DNA of 64,000 bases from NCBI RefSeq assembly GCF_009930815.1, contig NZ_CP022222.1, forward strand, positions 4,258,501 through 4,322,500, written 5' to 3'. A program made the translations under genes and the position numbers. This DNA comes from Bradyrhizobium sp. CCBAU 051011. GTDB lineage: Bacteria > Pseudomonadota > Alphaproteobacteria > Rhizobiales > Xanthobacteraceae. Of this stretch, positions 51,689 through 60,994 are shown in pieces. Each line of letters starts with the position of its first letter. The stretch's first letter is position 1. The notes beneath the pieces were generated by a model, which made no database searches, was not told the origin of the DNA, and was given only the letters and a program-made list of their open reading frames with translations.

Positions 51689-52101
51689 GGTGCCTCGGCT
51701 TCCACAATTCTTGTGGCGTCTCATAGCGAGCGCACGTGAAATTCGTGCGACCGCAACGAGTCGGTATTTCGACAAGCGACGATGCGCTGTCACATCATCG
51801 TGTCATTGGAATTGGTCGATGTTGTCGAATCACGCGGGGGCCAAAAAACAAAATTACGCCGGCGCAGGTCGCGTGAGCAGGGTCGGCAAAAAGGCCGCCC
51901 AATCGCCGCAACCCTTAGGAGAAGGTTACTAACGAAAAGTAAACGGCGGCCTGGTTCGAATACCGTGATTCAGCTCACAGCGCGATGAACGGCGCTGCTG
52001 CCGTAGGGTGGGCAAAGCGAAGCGTGTCCACCATTGCGAGCGAGGTGTTCGATGGTGGGCACGGCGCGGTGCGCCTTTGCCCACCCTACGAATCCACTAT
52101 C
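51689..52101. other. Intergenic region containing an inverted repeat element
   Basis: About 410 bases without a gene. The last part holds the repeat element described separately (52003-52089). The rest has no recognisable signal. Confidence 0.4.
52003..52089. repeat. Dispersed palindromic repeat
   Basis: GTAGGGTGGGCAAAG (52003-52017) and its exact complement CTTTGCCCACCCTAC (52075-52089) flank a GC-rich centre. I recall this element as a multi-copy intergenic repeat in Bradyrhizobium-type genomes. It lies at the end of the SDR operon and could work as a transcription end point. Confidence 0.7.
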
Positions 52102-52902
52102 CTATCCGCGCCGCACGCTGGCGCCGCCGTCGACCGGCAGGGTCACGCCGGTGATGAAGCTCGCTTCGTCCGACGCGAGGAACAGGGCGGCGTTGGCGAC
52201 GTCCCAGCCGGTGCCCATCTTGTGACGCAGCGGCACCTTGGCATCGCGCTCCGCCTCGACTTCGGCGCGGCTCTTTCCCCATTCGCGGGCGCGGGTGTCG
52301 ACTGCCATCGGCGTGTTCATCAGGCCGGGCAGGATGACGTTGGCGCGAATGCCATATTGCGCGTTCTGGTAGGCGAGCTGTTCGGTGAAGGCGATCATCG
52401 CCGACTTGGTCGCCTTGTAGGCCACATAAGGATAGGTGGTGATCGCGGCCATCGAGGAGATGTTGATGATCGCGCCGCTCTTTTGCTGGCGCATGATCGG
52501 GATCACGTGCTTGGCGGCGAGCACGCAGCTCTTCAGGTTGATCGCCACGCAGCGGTCGAAGGCTTCCTCCGAGATCTCGAGCAGTTCCGCGTCGCCGCCG
52601 GACAGGCTGACGCCGACATTATTATGCAGGATGTCGATGCGGCCCCAGCGCGTTTGCGCATCCGCCACCATCGCCTTCAACTCGGCGTTCCTGGTGACGT
52701 CGGCCTTGAATGCCGCCGCGGTGCCGCCATTCGCGGCAATCAGGTCGACGGTTTCCTGCGCCGATTCCAGATTATGATCGACGCACAAGACCTTGGCGCC
52801 TTCACGCGCAAAGGTCAGCGCGGTGGCGCGGCCGTTGCCGATGCCTTCGCCGGGACTCTGGCCGGCGCCGACGATGATGGCGACACGATCTTTCAGGCGC
52901 AT
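52102..52902 (-). CDS. SDR family oxidoreductase
   Basis: This encodes 266 residues. It has the cofactor motif IVGAGQSPGEGIGNGRATAL, an expanded glycine-rich loop, then CVDHN, ADVTRN, HNNVG, the active-site Ser in INISSMAAIT and YVAYKATKSA with Tyr and Lys. The long loop after the first Gly is typical of a subset of dehydrogenases acting on alicyclic or aromatic alcohols. It is the last gene of a three-gene leftward unit. Confidence 0.9.
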   Translation of the reverse strand: MRLKDRVAIIVGAGQSPGEGIGNGRATALTFAREGAKVLCVDHNLESAQETVDLIAANGGTAAAFKADVTRNAELKAMVADAQTRWGRIDILHNNVGVSLSGGDAELLEISEEAFDRCVAINLKSCVLAAKHVIPIMRQQKSGAIINISSMAAITTYPYVAYKATKSAMIAFTEQLAYQNAQYGIRANVILPGLMNTPMAVDTRAREWGKSRAEVEAERDAKVPLRHKMGTGWDVANAALFLASDEASFITGVTLPVDGGASVRRG

Positions 52903-52903
52903 C

Positions 52904-53458
52904 TCATTCCACTCCCGGGATCGGGTACTGTTGCAGTACCTCTTTGTAATAGGGTTCGTTGTCGATCTTCATCGTCGCCAGCACGCGGACCACGGCGCAA
53001 TAGAAGGCGATGGTGAGCACGAGGTCGACCATCTCTTCGTCGGAGAGTTTTTGCTTGATCTCGCCGAAGGTTGCCTCCGACATCGCAAGCTCCCGCACCA
53101 TCTCGCGGGCGCCGCGGAGAATCGTCTTTGCGAGCGGTTCCAGCTTTGATGGCTTGCCCTCGGTCTCGGCCATCAGTCCTTCGATATCCTCGTCGGTGAC
53201 GCCGAATTCCCTGCCGATCTTCACGTGGTGGGTGAACTCGTATTCAGATTTCTCCATCCAGCCGACCTGCAGGATCGCAAGCTCGCGCAAGCGCGGATCG
53301 AGCTTGCTCTTGAAGCGGATGTAGTTGCCGACGCCGTTGAAGGCGCGGGCCATGTCCGGCGAGTTCACCAACAGCTTGTGCAAATTGGTGTTGCGCTTGA
53401 GCATGTCGCGGTACTCGGGCGCGACCTGGTCGGCTTCGAGATAGGGCAGGCGAGCCAT
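52904..53458 (-). CDS. Carboxymuconolactone decarboxylase family protein
   Basis: This encodes 184 residues of the CMD/AhpD fold (LRELAILQVGWMEKSEYEFT, HHVKIGREFGVTDEDIEGL). The CxxC of AhpD peroxidases is absent, so it is not a thiol peroxidase of that kind and may act on a lactone or be structural. It lies one base upstream of the SDR gene and is co-transcribed with it. Confidence 0.85.
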   Translation of the reverse strand: MARLPYLEADQVAPEYRDMLKRNTNLHKLLVNSPDMARAFNGVGNYIRFKSKLDPRLRELAILQVGWMEKSEYEFTHHVKIGREFGVTDEDIEGLMAETEGKPSKLEPLAKTILRGAREMVRELAMSEATFGEIKQKLSDEEMVDLVLTIAFYCAVVRVLATMKIDNEPYYKEVLQQYPIPGVE

Positions 53459-53498
53459 TTTGTTGTTGTCCTTATTGGCGATAGCGCATCACGCTCAC

Positions 53499-54440
53499 CT
53501 AGCCGTAGAGCGCTTTGTGCTCCCGCTCGTAGCTGGCGTAGGAGTCCTTGATGCTGGCCATGTTGAGCAACATGGTTGCAACCGGCTTGTCATCCGAAGC
53601 GAATACCGTGGTGCGCATCCACACGCTTTCGGTGCGGCGGCTGCCGCTCAGCGCCACCACTTCGCGTTCGGTCGAATAATTCTCCCCGACGAATAGCGGG
53701 CCGCGCAGCAGGCGGATTTCCTGATCGGCGAACAGCCCGACGGCGGGCCCGCGCACCGGCAGCCGGTCCTCGCGGGCGCGGTATTGAAACAGCACGCTCA
53801 GCATTTCGAACGGAATGATCGCGCGACCCCAGGGATTGAGTTCCTGGGAATAATAGGCCGAAGGTTCAGTGATGGCCTTGAGCTTGTCGGCAAGCGAAAA
53901 CGGGTAGAGGTCGCCCATGTGCTGGTCGAAATCCATTTTTACCGTCTGCCGTCCCGTCTTCATGCCGACCTTGAGGTCGGCGAGGATGACAGGATCGGCG
54001 AGCGGCTTCAGTTCGCCGAGCCGCTGACTTAGCGCCGTTTCCGTCACGTCGCCGACGGAAGCGGTGCCGCGCAAGATCTCGGTGCCGTCGCGCTTGGTCA
54101 TGCCGATCGCGCAAGTCCTCTCGCCCGGCTTCGGCTTCTCGATATTGGCCTGAACTTCCTCACCCTCGAAGGCGGGGTTGCGGTAATGCGCGGACAGGCA
54201 TCCGCTCTCGAACCAGGCCTGGCCCCAGATGCGTTCGCATAGTGGCGCGAACTGGCTGAAATGGGTCGGGCCCTCGATGGTGCCGCGCTGAAAGCCGAGT
54301 TTTTGCGCGGTAGCGTCGTCGTGGATCGAGGCGTGGGAGTCGTAGACCTGCGCGTGGAGCATCTGTTTGGGGCTGCGCCACGGCCCCACCAGCAGATTGC
54401 CGCTCTCCGATAACTCGGTCCTGAATGCCGGTTCTGTCAT
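53499..54440 (-). CDS. Hot-dog (MaoC-like) fold protein
   Basis: This encodes 313 residues. Two similar halves can be seen (HDDATAQKLGFQRGTIEGP, HFSQF in the first; ADQEIRLLRGPLFVGENY in the second), which suggests a double hot-dog fold as in MaoC-type acyl-CoA hydratases. The usual D-x5-H dehydratase motif is not obvious, so activity is uncertain. It is the first gene of the leftward SDR/CMD unit. Confidence 0.6.
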   Translation of the reverse strand: MTEPAFRTELSESGNLLVGPWRSPKQMLHAQVYDSHASIHDDATAQKLGFQRGTIEGPTHFSQFAPLCERIWGQAWFESGCLSAHYRNPAFEGEEVQANIEKPKPGERTCAIGMTKRDGTEILRGTASVGDVTETALSQRLGELKPLADPVILADLKVGMKTGRQTVKMDFDQHMGDLYPFSLADKLKAITEPSAYYSQELNPWGRAIIPFEMLSVLFQYRAREDRLPVRGPAVGLFADQEIRLLRGPLFVGENYSTEREVVALSGSRRTESVWMRTTVFASDDKPVATMLLNMASIKDSYASYEREHKALYG

Positions 54441-54585
54441 CCCTGGTGTCTCCCTTTACGCCCAAACGTTTCAAAGAAGGCGGGGGCCCGCAAGAGGCGG
54501 GCTGATCCCAAGGCAGGCCGAGATATGTCCTGCGGCCATGAATTCACGCTGGGCACGCATAGCAAAACCGGTGCATTCTGTTCGC

Positions 54586-54606
54586 AATTAGACCGGTTCA
54601 AATAAC
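54586..54606 (-). promoter_or_regulatory. Weak third copy of the TTTGAAC control motif
   Basis: On the minus strand the site reads GGTTATTTGAACCGGTCTAA, sharing TTATTTGAAC and GGTC with the two strong copies at 12743 and 26611. It also forms a palindrome CCGGTT-N5-AACCGG (54593-54608). It lies 23 bases before the indolepyruvate oxidoreductase start. The match may be chance. Confidence 0.25.
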
Positions 54607-54628
54607 CGGCGCGACGGGGAGCGGACGA

Positions 54629-57600
54629 ATGGCGTTGATGGAAGTTGGGCTGGATGACAAGTACCGGCTGGATGCGAAGCGAATCTTCCTGTCCGGTACG
54701 CAGGCGCTGGTCCGTCTTCCCATGTTGCAGCGCGAACGCGACCGCGCGCAGGGGCTCAACACCGCCGGGTTCATATCAGGCTACCGCGGCTCGCCGCTCG
54801 GCATGTATGACCACGCGCTGTGGCGCGCGAAAACCTTTCTCAAGCAGCATGACATCGAGTTCTCGCCCGGCCTCAACGAGGATCTGGCGGCGACGGCGGT
54901 ATGGGGCAGCCAACAGGTCGGCATGTTCCCCGGCGCCAAGGTCGATGGCGTATTCGGTATCTGGTATGGCAAGGGCCCCGGTGTCGACCGCTCGGTGGAC
55001 GCGCTCAAGCACGCCAACTCTGCCGGCACGTCGAAGAATGGCGGCGTGATTGCGCTGGCCGGCGACGACCATGGCTGCCAGTCCTCGACGCTGGCGCATC
55101 AGAGCGAGCAGGTATTTGCCGCGGCGCTGATGCCGGTGGTCAATCCGGCGACGCTGCAGGATTATCTCGATCTCGGCATTCTAAGCTTTGCGCTGTCGCG
55201 CTATTCCGGTTGCTGGGTCGGCTTCAAGGCGATCTCCGAGACGGTCGAAAGCTCGGCGTCGATCGTCAGCGATCCCGACCGCATCAGGATCATCACGCCT
55301 GACGATTTCGAGATGCCGCCGGGCGGACTTTCGATCCGCTGGCCGGATGCGCCGATGGAGCAGGAGCGTCGGCTGCACGGCCCGAAGATGCAGGCAGTCG
55401 CGGCATTCGCGCGTGTCAATCGCTTCGACCGCATCGTGCTTGACTCAAAGCCCGCGCGGCTCGGCATCATGGCGACCGGCAAGGCCTATCTCGATCTGCG
55501 GCAGGCGCTGGCCGATCTCGGCATTACCGACGCCGAGGCAAAGGCGCTGGGATTGCGCATCTACAAGGTCGCGCTGACCTGGCCGCTGGAGGAAACCGGC
55601 GCGCGCGTGTTTGCCGAAGGGTTGCAGGACGTGCTGGTCGTCGAGGAGAAGCGCGGCTTCATCGAGGACCAGCTTCTTCGCATTCTCTACAACGTCGATG
55701 CCTCGAAGCGGCCTTCGGTGGTCGGCAAGCGCGACGAGAGCGGCGCGCCGCTGCTGCCGAGCGAAGGCGAGTTGACGCCGACCATGGTGGCGGCGGCTGT
55801 GGTCGCGCGCTTGCGAAAACTCGGCCATCGCAGCCCGGCGCTGGAGCAGCGCCTCGCAAAGCTCGAAGCCTTCGACCGGCCGGCGGAGGGCGTCGGCGCA
55901 GCAAAGCTGCAGCGCACGCCGTACTTCTGCTCCGGCTGTCCGCACAACACCTCGACCAAGATACCCGAAGGCAGCCGCGCGATGGCCGGCATCGGCTGTC
56001 ACGGCATGGCGCTCTCGGTGCCGAATCGCCGGACGCAGACGATCTCGCATATGGGCGCGGAAGGCGTCACCTGGATCGGGCAGGCGCCGTTCACCGATGA
56101 GCCGCACGTGTTCCAGAATCTCGGCGATGGCACCTACACCCATTCCGGCCTGCTGGCGATCCGCGCGGCGGCGGCTTCCGGCGTCAACATCACGTACAAG
56201 ATCCTTTATAACGACGCGGTGGCGATGACCGGCGGCCAGCCGGCCGAGGGCGGTCTGACGGTGTCGCAGATCGCGCACCAGGTTGCTGCGGAGGGGGCAA
56301 AACGCCTCGTCATCGTGTCCGACGATCCGGAGAAATACCCAAGCAATTACTTCCCATCAGGCGCGACTGTTCATCACCGCCGCGAACTCGACGCGGTGCA
56401 AAAGGAACTGCGCGAGGTCAAGGGCCTCACGGTGCTGATCTACGACCAGACCTGCGCGGCGGAAAAGCGCCGCCGCCGCAAGCGCGGCCTCTATCCGGAT
56501 CCGCCGAAACGCATCTTCATTAATGAGCGGGTCTGCGAAGGCTGCGGCGACTGCTCTTCTGTTTCCAACTGCGTCTCGGTGCAGCCGCTGGAGACCGAAT
56601 TCGGCCGCAAGCGGCGGATCGACCAGTCGAACTGCAACAAGGATTTTTCCTGCATCGAGGGCTTTTGCCCGAGTTTTGTCACCGTGCACGGCGGCAAGCT
56701 GCGCAAGGCCGACCGCACCGCGGCTGATCCGTCGGCGCTGTTCGCCGACCTGCCGACGCCCGCTACCCCAGCGCTCGCGGGCCCCTGCAATATCCTGGTC
56801 ACCGGCATCGGCGGCACCGGCGTCATCACCATCGGTGCGCTGCTCGGCATGGCCGCGCATGTCGAGGGGATGGCGTGTTCGACACTCGACTTTACCGGCC
56901 TGTCGCAGAAGAACGGTGCGGTTATGAGCCATGTCCGCATCGCGCCGACGGCGGACGATCTCTCGACGGTTCGCATCGCACCCGGTAACGCCAATCTCAT
57001 TCTCGGCTGCGACATCGTGGTCGCTACCAGCATTCCCTCGCTGAGCCGGGCCGAGCGCGGTCTCACGCGGGCGATCGTCAATGCCGACCTCTTGCCGACT
57101 GCGAGCTTCGTCATCAACCCCGACATCGATTTCGAGGCGGGCGCGATGCGGGAGGCGCTCAACGAGGCGGTCAGCGCCTCCGATCTCGACATCCTCGACG
57201 CGACCGGCCTTGCCACCGCGCTGATGGGCGACAGCATCGCCACCAACGCCTTCATGCTCGGTTTTGCGTTCCAGCGCGGCGCGATCCCGCTGTCGCTGGA
57301 AGCGATCATGAAGGCGATCGACCTCAACGGCGCGGCGATCGAGATGAACAAGCTGGCATTCTCCTGGGGCCGGCTTGCCGCGCACGACCTGCAGCGGGTC
57401 GTCACCGCGGCGCGCTTCAAGAGTTCGGGCGCGGCGCCGGTCCGGCGGACGCTCGAGGAGAGCATCGCCTTCCGAGCCGAATTTCTGACCAACTACCAGA
57501 ACGAGGTCTATTCGAAGCGCTATCTCGCCGAGATCGAACGCGTCCGCGCCGCCGAGGCCAAGGCCGCGCCCGGTTCGCATGAACTGACGGAAGCTTTCGC

Positions 57601-58102
57601 AAAAGGCCTGTTCAAGTTGATGGCCTACAAGGACGAATATGAAGTCGCCCGGCTTTATTCCGACGGCGAGTTCGCAAAAGCGTTGAAGGAACAGTTCGAC
57701 GGCGAGGAGGGCGTCAAGGTCAGCCTGGCGCCGCCGCTGCTGGCGTCACGCGACAAGGTCACCGGCCATCTGCGCAAGCGCGAGTTCGGCGCCTGGATTT
57801 TCCGCGCGTTCGATATCCTGACACGATTCAAGTTTCTGCGCGGCACCGCGTTCGATCCGTTTGGCTACACGGCCGAGCGGCGGATGGAGCGGGCGCTGCC
57901 GGGCGAATATTCTGACATGATCTTCCGCCATCTCGACAGAGCGAAGCCGCAGGACTGGCCGCGGTTGGTCGCATTGGCGAAGTCCGCGGAACTCGTTCGC
58001 GGCTACGGCCATATTAAGGAAGCTAATGTAGCGAAGTTCCGCAGAGAGTGCGCGCGACTGGAGGCCGCGATCGGCCAGCCGATGGCGGAGGCCGCCGAGT
58101 AG
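54629..58102 (+). CDS. Indolepyruvate ferredoxin oxidoreductase (fused IorA-IorB type)
   Basis: This encodes 1157 residues, the large single-chain type found in aerobic proteobacteria. The N-terminal half holds the pyrimidine-binding and TPP domains (FISGYRGSPLGMYDHALW, CSGCPHNTSTKIPEGSRAMA, GIGCHGMALSVP). A [4Fe-4S] motif follows (CEGCGDCSSVSNC). The C-terminal half carries the gamma-type domain (TGIGGTGVITIGALLGMAAH, DFTGLSQKNGAVMSHVRIAP). It oxidises aryl-pyruvates to aryl-acetyl-CoA with ferredoxin. It is divergent from the hot-dog/CMD/SDR unit. Confidence 0.93.
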   Translation: MALMEVGLDDKYRLDAKRIFLSGTQALVRLPMLQRERDRAQGLNTAGFISGYRGSPLGMYDHALWRAKTFLKQHDIEFSPGLNEDLAATAVWGSQQVGMFPGAKVDGVFGIWYGKGPGVDRSVDALKHANSAGTSKNGGVIALAGDDHGCQSSTLAHQSEQVFAAALMPVVNPATLQDYLDLGILSFALSRYSGCWVGFKAISETVESSASIVSDPDRIRIITPDDFEMPPGGLSIRWPDAPMEQERRLHGPKMQAVAAFARVNRFDRIVLDSKPARLGIMATGKAYLDLRQALADLGITDAEAKALGLRIYKVALTWPLEETGARVFAEGLQDVLVVEEKRGFIEDQLLRILYNVDASKRPSVVGKRDESGAPLLPSEGELTPTMVAAAVVARLRKLGHRSPALEQRLAKLEAFDRPAEGVGAAKLQRTPYFCSGCPHNTSTKIPEGSRAMAGIGCHGMALSVPNRRTQTISHMGAEGVTWIGQAPFTDEPHVFQNLGDGTYTHSGLLAIRAAAASGVNITYKILYNDAVAMTGGQPAEGGLTVSQIAHQVAAEGAKRLVIVSDDPEKYPSNYFPSGATVHHRRELDAVQKELREVKGLTVLIYDQTCAAEKRRRRKRGLYPDPPKRIFINERVCEGCGDCSSVSNCVSVQPLETEFGRKRRIDQSNCNKDFSCIEGFCPSFVTVHGGKLRKADRTAADPSALFADLPTPATPALAGPCNILVTGIGGTGVITIGALLGMAAHVEGMACSTLDFTGLSQKNGAVMSHVRIAPTADDLSTVRIAPGNANLILGCDIVVATSIPSLSRAERGLTRAIVNADLLPTASFVINPDIDFEAGAMREALNEAVSASDLDILDATGLATALMGDSIATNAFMLGFAFQRGAIPLSLEAIMKAIDLNGAAIEMNKLAFSWGRLAAHDLQRVVTAARFKSSGAAPVRRTLEESIAFRAEFLTNYQNEVYSKRYLAEIERVRAAEAKAAPGSHELTEAFAKGLFKLMAYKDEYEVARLYSDGEFAKALKEQFDGEEGVKVSLAPPLLASRDKVTGHLRKREFGAWIFRAFDILTRFKFLRGTAFDPFGYTAERRMERALPGEYSDMIFRHLDRAKPQDWPRLVALAKSAELVRGYGHIKEANVAKFRRECARLEAAIGQPMAEAAE

Positions 58103-58246
58103 GGGCAGTTGATTCGGCACGTGAACTTCTTCGCGGCCGGGATCACTCACCGGTAATCCCGAGGGCGGAACCCGCTGGAATTGTGCTGGCGGCTTCCTAC
58201 ATGATGGCTGTTCCCTAGCTTTTGAGTTGGTTTCACGAGGCCTGCG

Positions 58247-58645
58247 ATGGTCCTGAAGAATGCTATTGCCGCGGCACTTTGCGCGGGGCTCCTGATGTCG
58301 GGTAGCGCCGCGCTCGGCGATGAGTATCGCGCGGGCGAACTGTTCGGACTCGATCTTTCCAGCGCCGTGCTCTCGCCGAAGCGGCTCGGGCCGGAGACGC
58401 AATTCGCTCCAGTCCGGATCGAAGCCCGAACCGATCGCAAGCCGGTGAAGACGGAGCGCGTGGTTGTCCGTAAAACTCCGGAGCGCAAGGCGCATGTTGC
58501 GCAGGAACGCGTCGAGAAGCCGCGGGGTGCGGCCCGCGCCCAGCTGGCGCGCCGCCACAGCAACCCGCTTGACGCCCAGGCGCGCGACACGCGGATTCAG
58601 ACCTGGCCGTGCAGGTCCGGCGCCATCTGCGGCTGGCAGAATTAG
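58247..58645 (+). CDS. Exported basic protein of unknown function
   Basis: This encodes 132 residues with a Sec signal peptide (LKNAIAAALCAGLLMSGSAA) followed by a basic, arginine-rich mature part (KPVKTERVVVRKTPERKAH). The C-terminus has two Cys (CRSGAIC) that could form a disulfide. I do not recognise the family. Confidence 0.7.
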   Translation: MVLKNAIAAALCAGLLMSGSAALGDEYRAGELFGLDLSSAVLSPKRLGPETQFAPVRIEARTDRKPVKTERVVVRKTPERKAHVAQERVEKPRGAARAQLARRHSNPLDAQARDTRIQTWPCRSGAICGWQN

Positions 58646-58762
58646 TTCGTAGCTTCGCTCCACCCATCCTACGATTCTACGTCATCCACCTGTCGTAAAA
58701 GCTTCAGCCGCGAGTCAAATTCAACGGGCACACCTTCGTCGTGATTCGACGAGGGTGCTTCG

Positions 58763-60343
58763 ATGCCGATTGCGATACGCGCCGGGCAAAGCTTGAACCG
58801 GCGTCAATGGCTGGTCCGCTCCGCCGCAACATGTGCCGTCGCCGGTCTCGGCAGCCTCGCCAGACCCTATCTCAGCCGCGCCGCCGATCGGCCGCTCATC
58901 ACCAGCGGCATTCAATCCGGCGACGTCTCGGCCGATTCCGCTGTCGTTTGGGCGCGCGCCGACCGCGCCGCGCGGATGCAGGTCGAGTGTTCGACCGCCG
59001 AAGACTTCAAGACCATCATCGGCGCGGCTTCGGCCGATGCATTGCCGGCAAGCGATTTTACATCGAAGGTTCTGCTCGGCGGCCTGCCATCGGGGCAGGA
59101 CATCTTCTATCGCGTGCGGTTTGAAAGCATCGACACGCCGGGACTGGCCGGCGAGACGCAGGCCGGGCATTTCCGCACCGCGCCCACGGCAAGGAGCAAC
59201 GTGTCGTTCGCCTGGTCCGGCGATACGACGGGGCAGGGCTGGGGCATCGATGAAAGCCGTGGCGGGATGCGGACTTACCGGACGATGCTCGACAACCGTC
59301 CGGACTTCTTCATCCATTCCGGCGACCACATCTATGCGGACTGCCCGGTGGAGCGGGAATTGAAACTGCCCGACGGCGGGGTGTGGCGGAACATCGTCAC
59401 CGAGGAAAAGTCCGTCGTCGCACAAACGCTGGCGCAGTTCCGCGGCAACTACAAATACAACTGGCTCGACCAGAACTTTCGCGCCTTCCATGCCGCCGTG
59501 CCCCTGTTCGCGCAGTGGGACGATCACGAGGTCACCAACGACTGGGCGCCGGTCGGCACCGCCGATGAGACCGGCTATGCCGGGGATGGCTCCTCGCTTC
59601 TGGTGGCGCGGGCCCGCCGCGCCTTCCATGAATTCATGCCGATGCGCGCGAGACCTGCGCAGGAGGACGGCCGTATCTATCGCAAGATCGCCTACGGCCC
59701 GCTGCTCGACGTCTTCATGATCGACATGCGCAGCTATCGCGATTCCACCTTCAACAAGCGCGACGACCATGGCGACACCTGTATCTTTGGCGCGACGCAA
59801 CTGGCTTGGCTGAAGCGCGAACTGGTGGCGTCCGATGCTACCTGGAAGGTGATCGCCGCCGATATGCCGATCGGCCTGATCAGCGAGGACGCGATTGCGC
59901 TCGGCGACGGTCCGCCGGAGCGGCGCGAGCATGAGATCGCCGATCTGCTGTCGTTCATGAAGCGCGCCGGCATCCGCAACACGGTGTGGCTGACCGCCGA
60001 CATGCATTACACGGCGGCGCATCATTACGATCCGAACCGAGCGACTTTTCAGGATTTCGAACCGTTCTGGGAATTCGTCTCCGGCCCGCTGCATGCGGGC
60101 ACCTGGGCGCCGGCCCCGCTCGACAATACGTTTGGGCCAAAAGCGATGTTCCAGAAGGGCTGCAGCGGCGAGAATCTCGCGCCATGCTTCGGGATGCAGT
60201 TCTTCGGCCGCGTCGATATCGACGGCAAGACCGAAGTGATGACCGTGACACTGAAGGATGTCGACAATCGCGACCTCTGGTCGGTCGACATCGAGCCCCG
60301 TCCGGATGCGCGGCCGGGGCAGATCATGGCGCAGCACATCTGA
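58763..60343 (+). CDS. phoD: Alkaline phosphatase PhoD family protein, Tat-exported
   Basis: This encodes 526 residues. A twin-arginine signal (LNRRQWLVRSAATCAVAGLG) precedes a PhoD N-terminal domain (LITSGIQSGDVSADSAVVWA) and the metallophosphatase core with metal ligands in HSGDHIYAD, QWDDHEVTNDW and ADMHYTAAHHY. It should act in the periplasm as a phosphodi- or monoesterase using Ca and Fe, scavenging phosphate. No Pho box was recognised upstream. Confidence 0.92.
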   Translation: MPIAIRAGQSLNRRQWLVRSAATCAVAGLGSLARPYLSRAADRPLITSGIQSGDVSADSAVVWARADRAARMQVECSTAEDFKTIIGAASADALPASDFTSKVLLGGLPSGQDIFYRVRFESIDTPGLAGETQAGHFRTAPTARSNVSFAWSGDTTGQGWGIDESRGGMRTYRTMLDNRPDFFIHSGDHIYADCPVERELKLPDGGVWRNIVTEEKSVVAQTLAQFRGNYKYNWLDQNFRAFHAAVPLFAQWDDHEVTNDWAPVGTADETGYAGDGSSLLVARARRAFHEFMPMRARPAQEDGRIYRKIAYGPLLDVFMIDMRSYRDSTFNKRDDHGDTCIFGATQLAWLKRELVASDATWKVIAADMPIGLISEDAIALGDGPPERREHEIADLLSFMKRAGIRNTVWLTADMHYTAAHHYDPNRATFQDFEPFWEFVSGPLHAGTWAPAPLDNTFGPKAMFQKGCSGENLAPCFGMQFFGRVDIDGKTEVMTVTLKDVDNRDLWSVDIEPRPDARPGQIMAQHI

Positions 60344-60490
60344 CGCCTTCGATCTGGGGACGCTCGGCACACAATCCCCGGCAACTTCCATGTTCGCGCC
60401 GCATAGTTCGGCCAGGCTTTGTCGCCTGCCAACACGTGCGGCAGATAAACAACTGAAAATTGCGTATCGTTTCTTGAAGGAGGCGCTGCG

Positions 60491-60973
60491 GTGAAGCACA
60501 ATTGGCCTGTCCCTCCCGACCGGAGCGCCCCCATGTTTGTCGCCGAAAGCAAGCGCCTGACGCATCAGGGCGCGAAGATGATCATGGCGACCGCGCTGGA
60601 ATTGGCCGGCCAGGCCAAGGTCGCGATCTCTTGCGCCGTCGTCGATGCCGGCGGACATGTGATCCTGATCGAACGCATGGACGGCGGTCGCTTCCACACC
60701 GTTCACTCCTGCACCACCAAGGCGGTTTGCGCCGCATCGAACCGGCGCCCGACCACGGCCAAAGGCGCGGCCGGTCAGGACCTCGACGTGGCCCACGCGA
60801 TCGGACTTGCGCTCGCGGCCGGACCGGAACGGTGGACGGCGATGGAAGGCGGCGTGCCGGTGCTGGTCGACCGCGAATGCATCGGCGGCGTCGGCGTCAG
60901 CGGCGGCGACTGGGAGACCGATTTGCGGATCGCCAAGCTGGCCGTCGAGTCGATCGGCGCGAAATGGGAATGA
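60491..60973 (+). CDS. GlcG/HbpS family haem-binding-type protein
   Basis: This encodes 160 residues of the GlcG/DUF336 family (AVVDAGGHVILIERMDGGRF, AAGPERWTAMEGGVPVLVD, CIGGVGVSGGDWETDLRIA). Members bind haem or are linked to small-acid catabolism. The start is GTG 60491 after AAGGAGGCGCT. It opens a three-gene operon with an oxidoreductase and a tricarboxylate-type binding protein. Confidence 0.88.
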   Translation: MKHNWPVPPDRSAPMFVAESKRLTHQGAKMIMATALELAGQAKVAISCAVVDAGGHVILIERMDGGRFHTVHSCTTKAVCAASNRRPTTAKGAAGQDLDVAHAIGLALAAGPERWTAMEGGVPVLVDRECIGGVGVSGGDWETDLRIAKLAVESIGAKWE

Positions 60974-60994
60974 TATCGTAGAGAGGGCAAAGCG

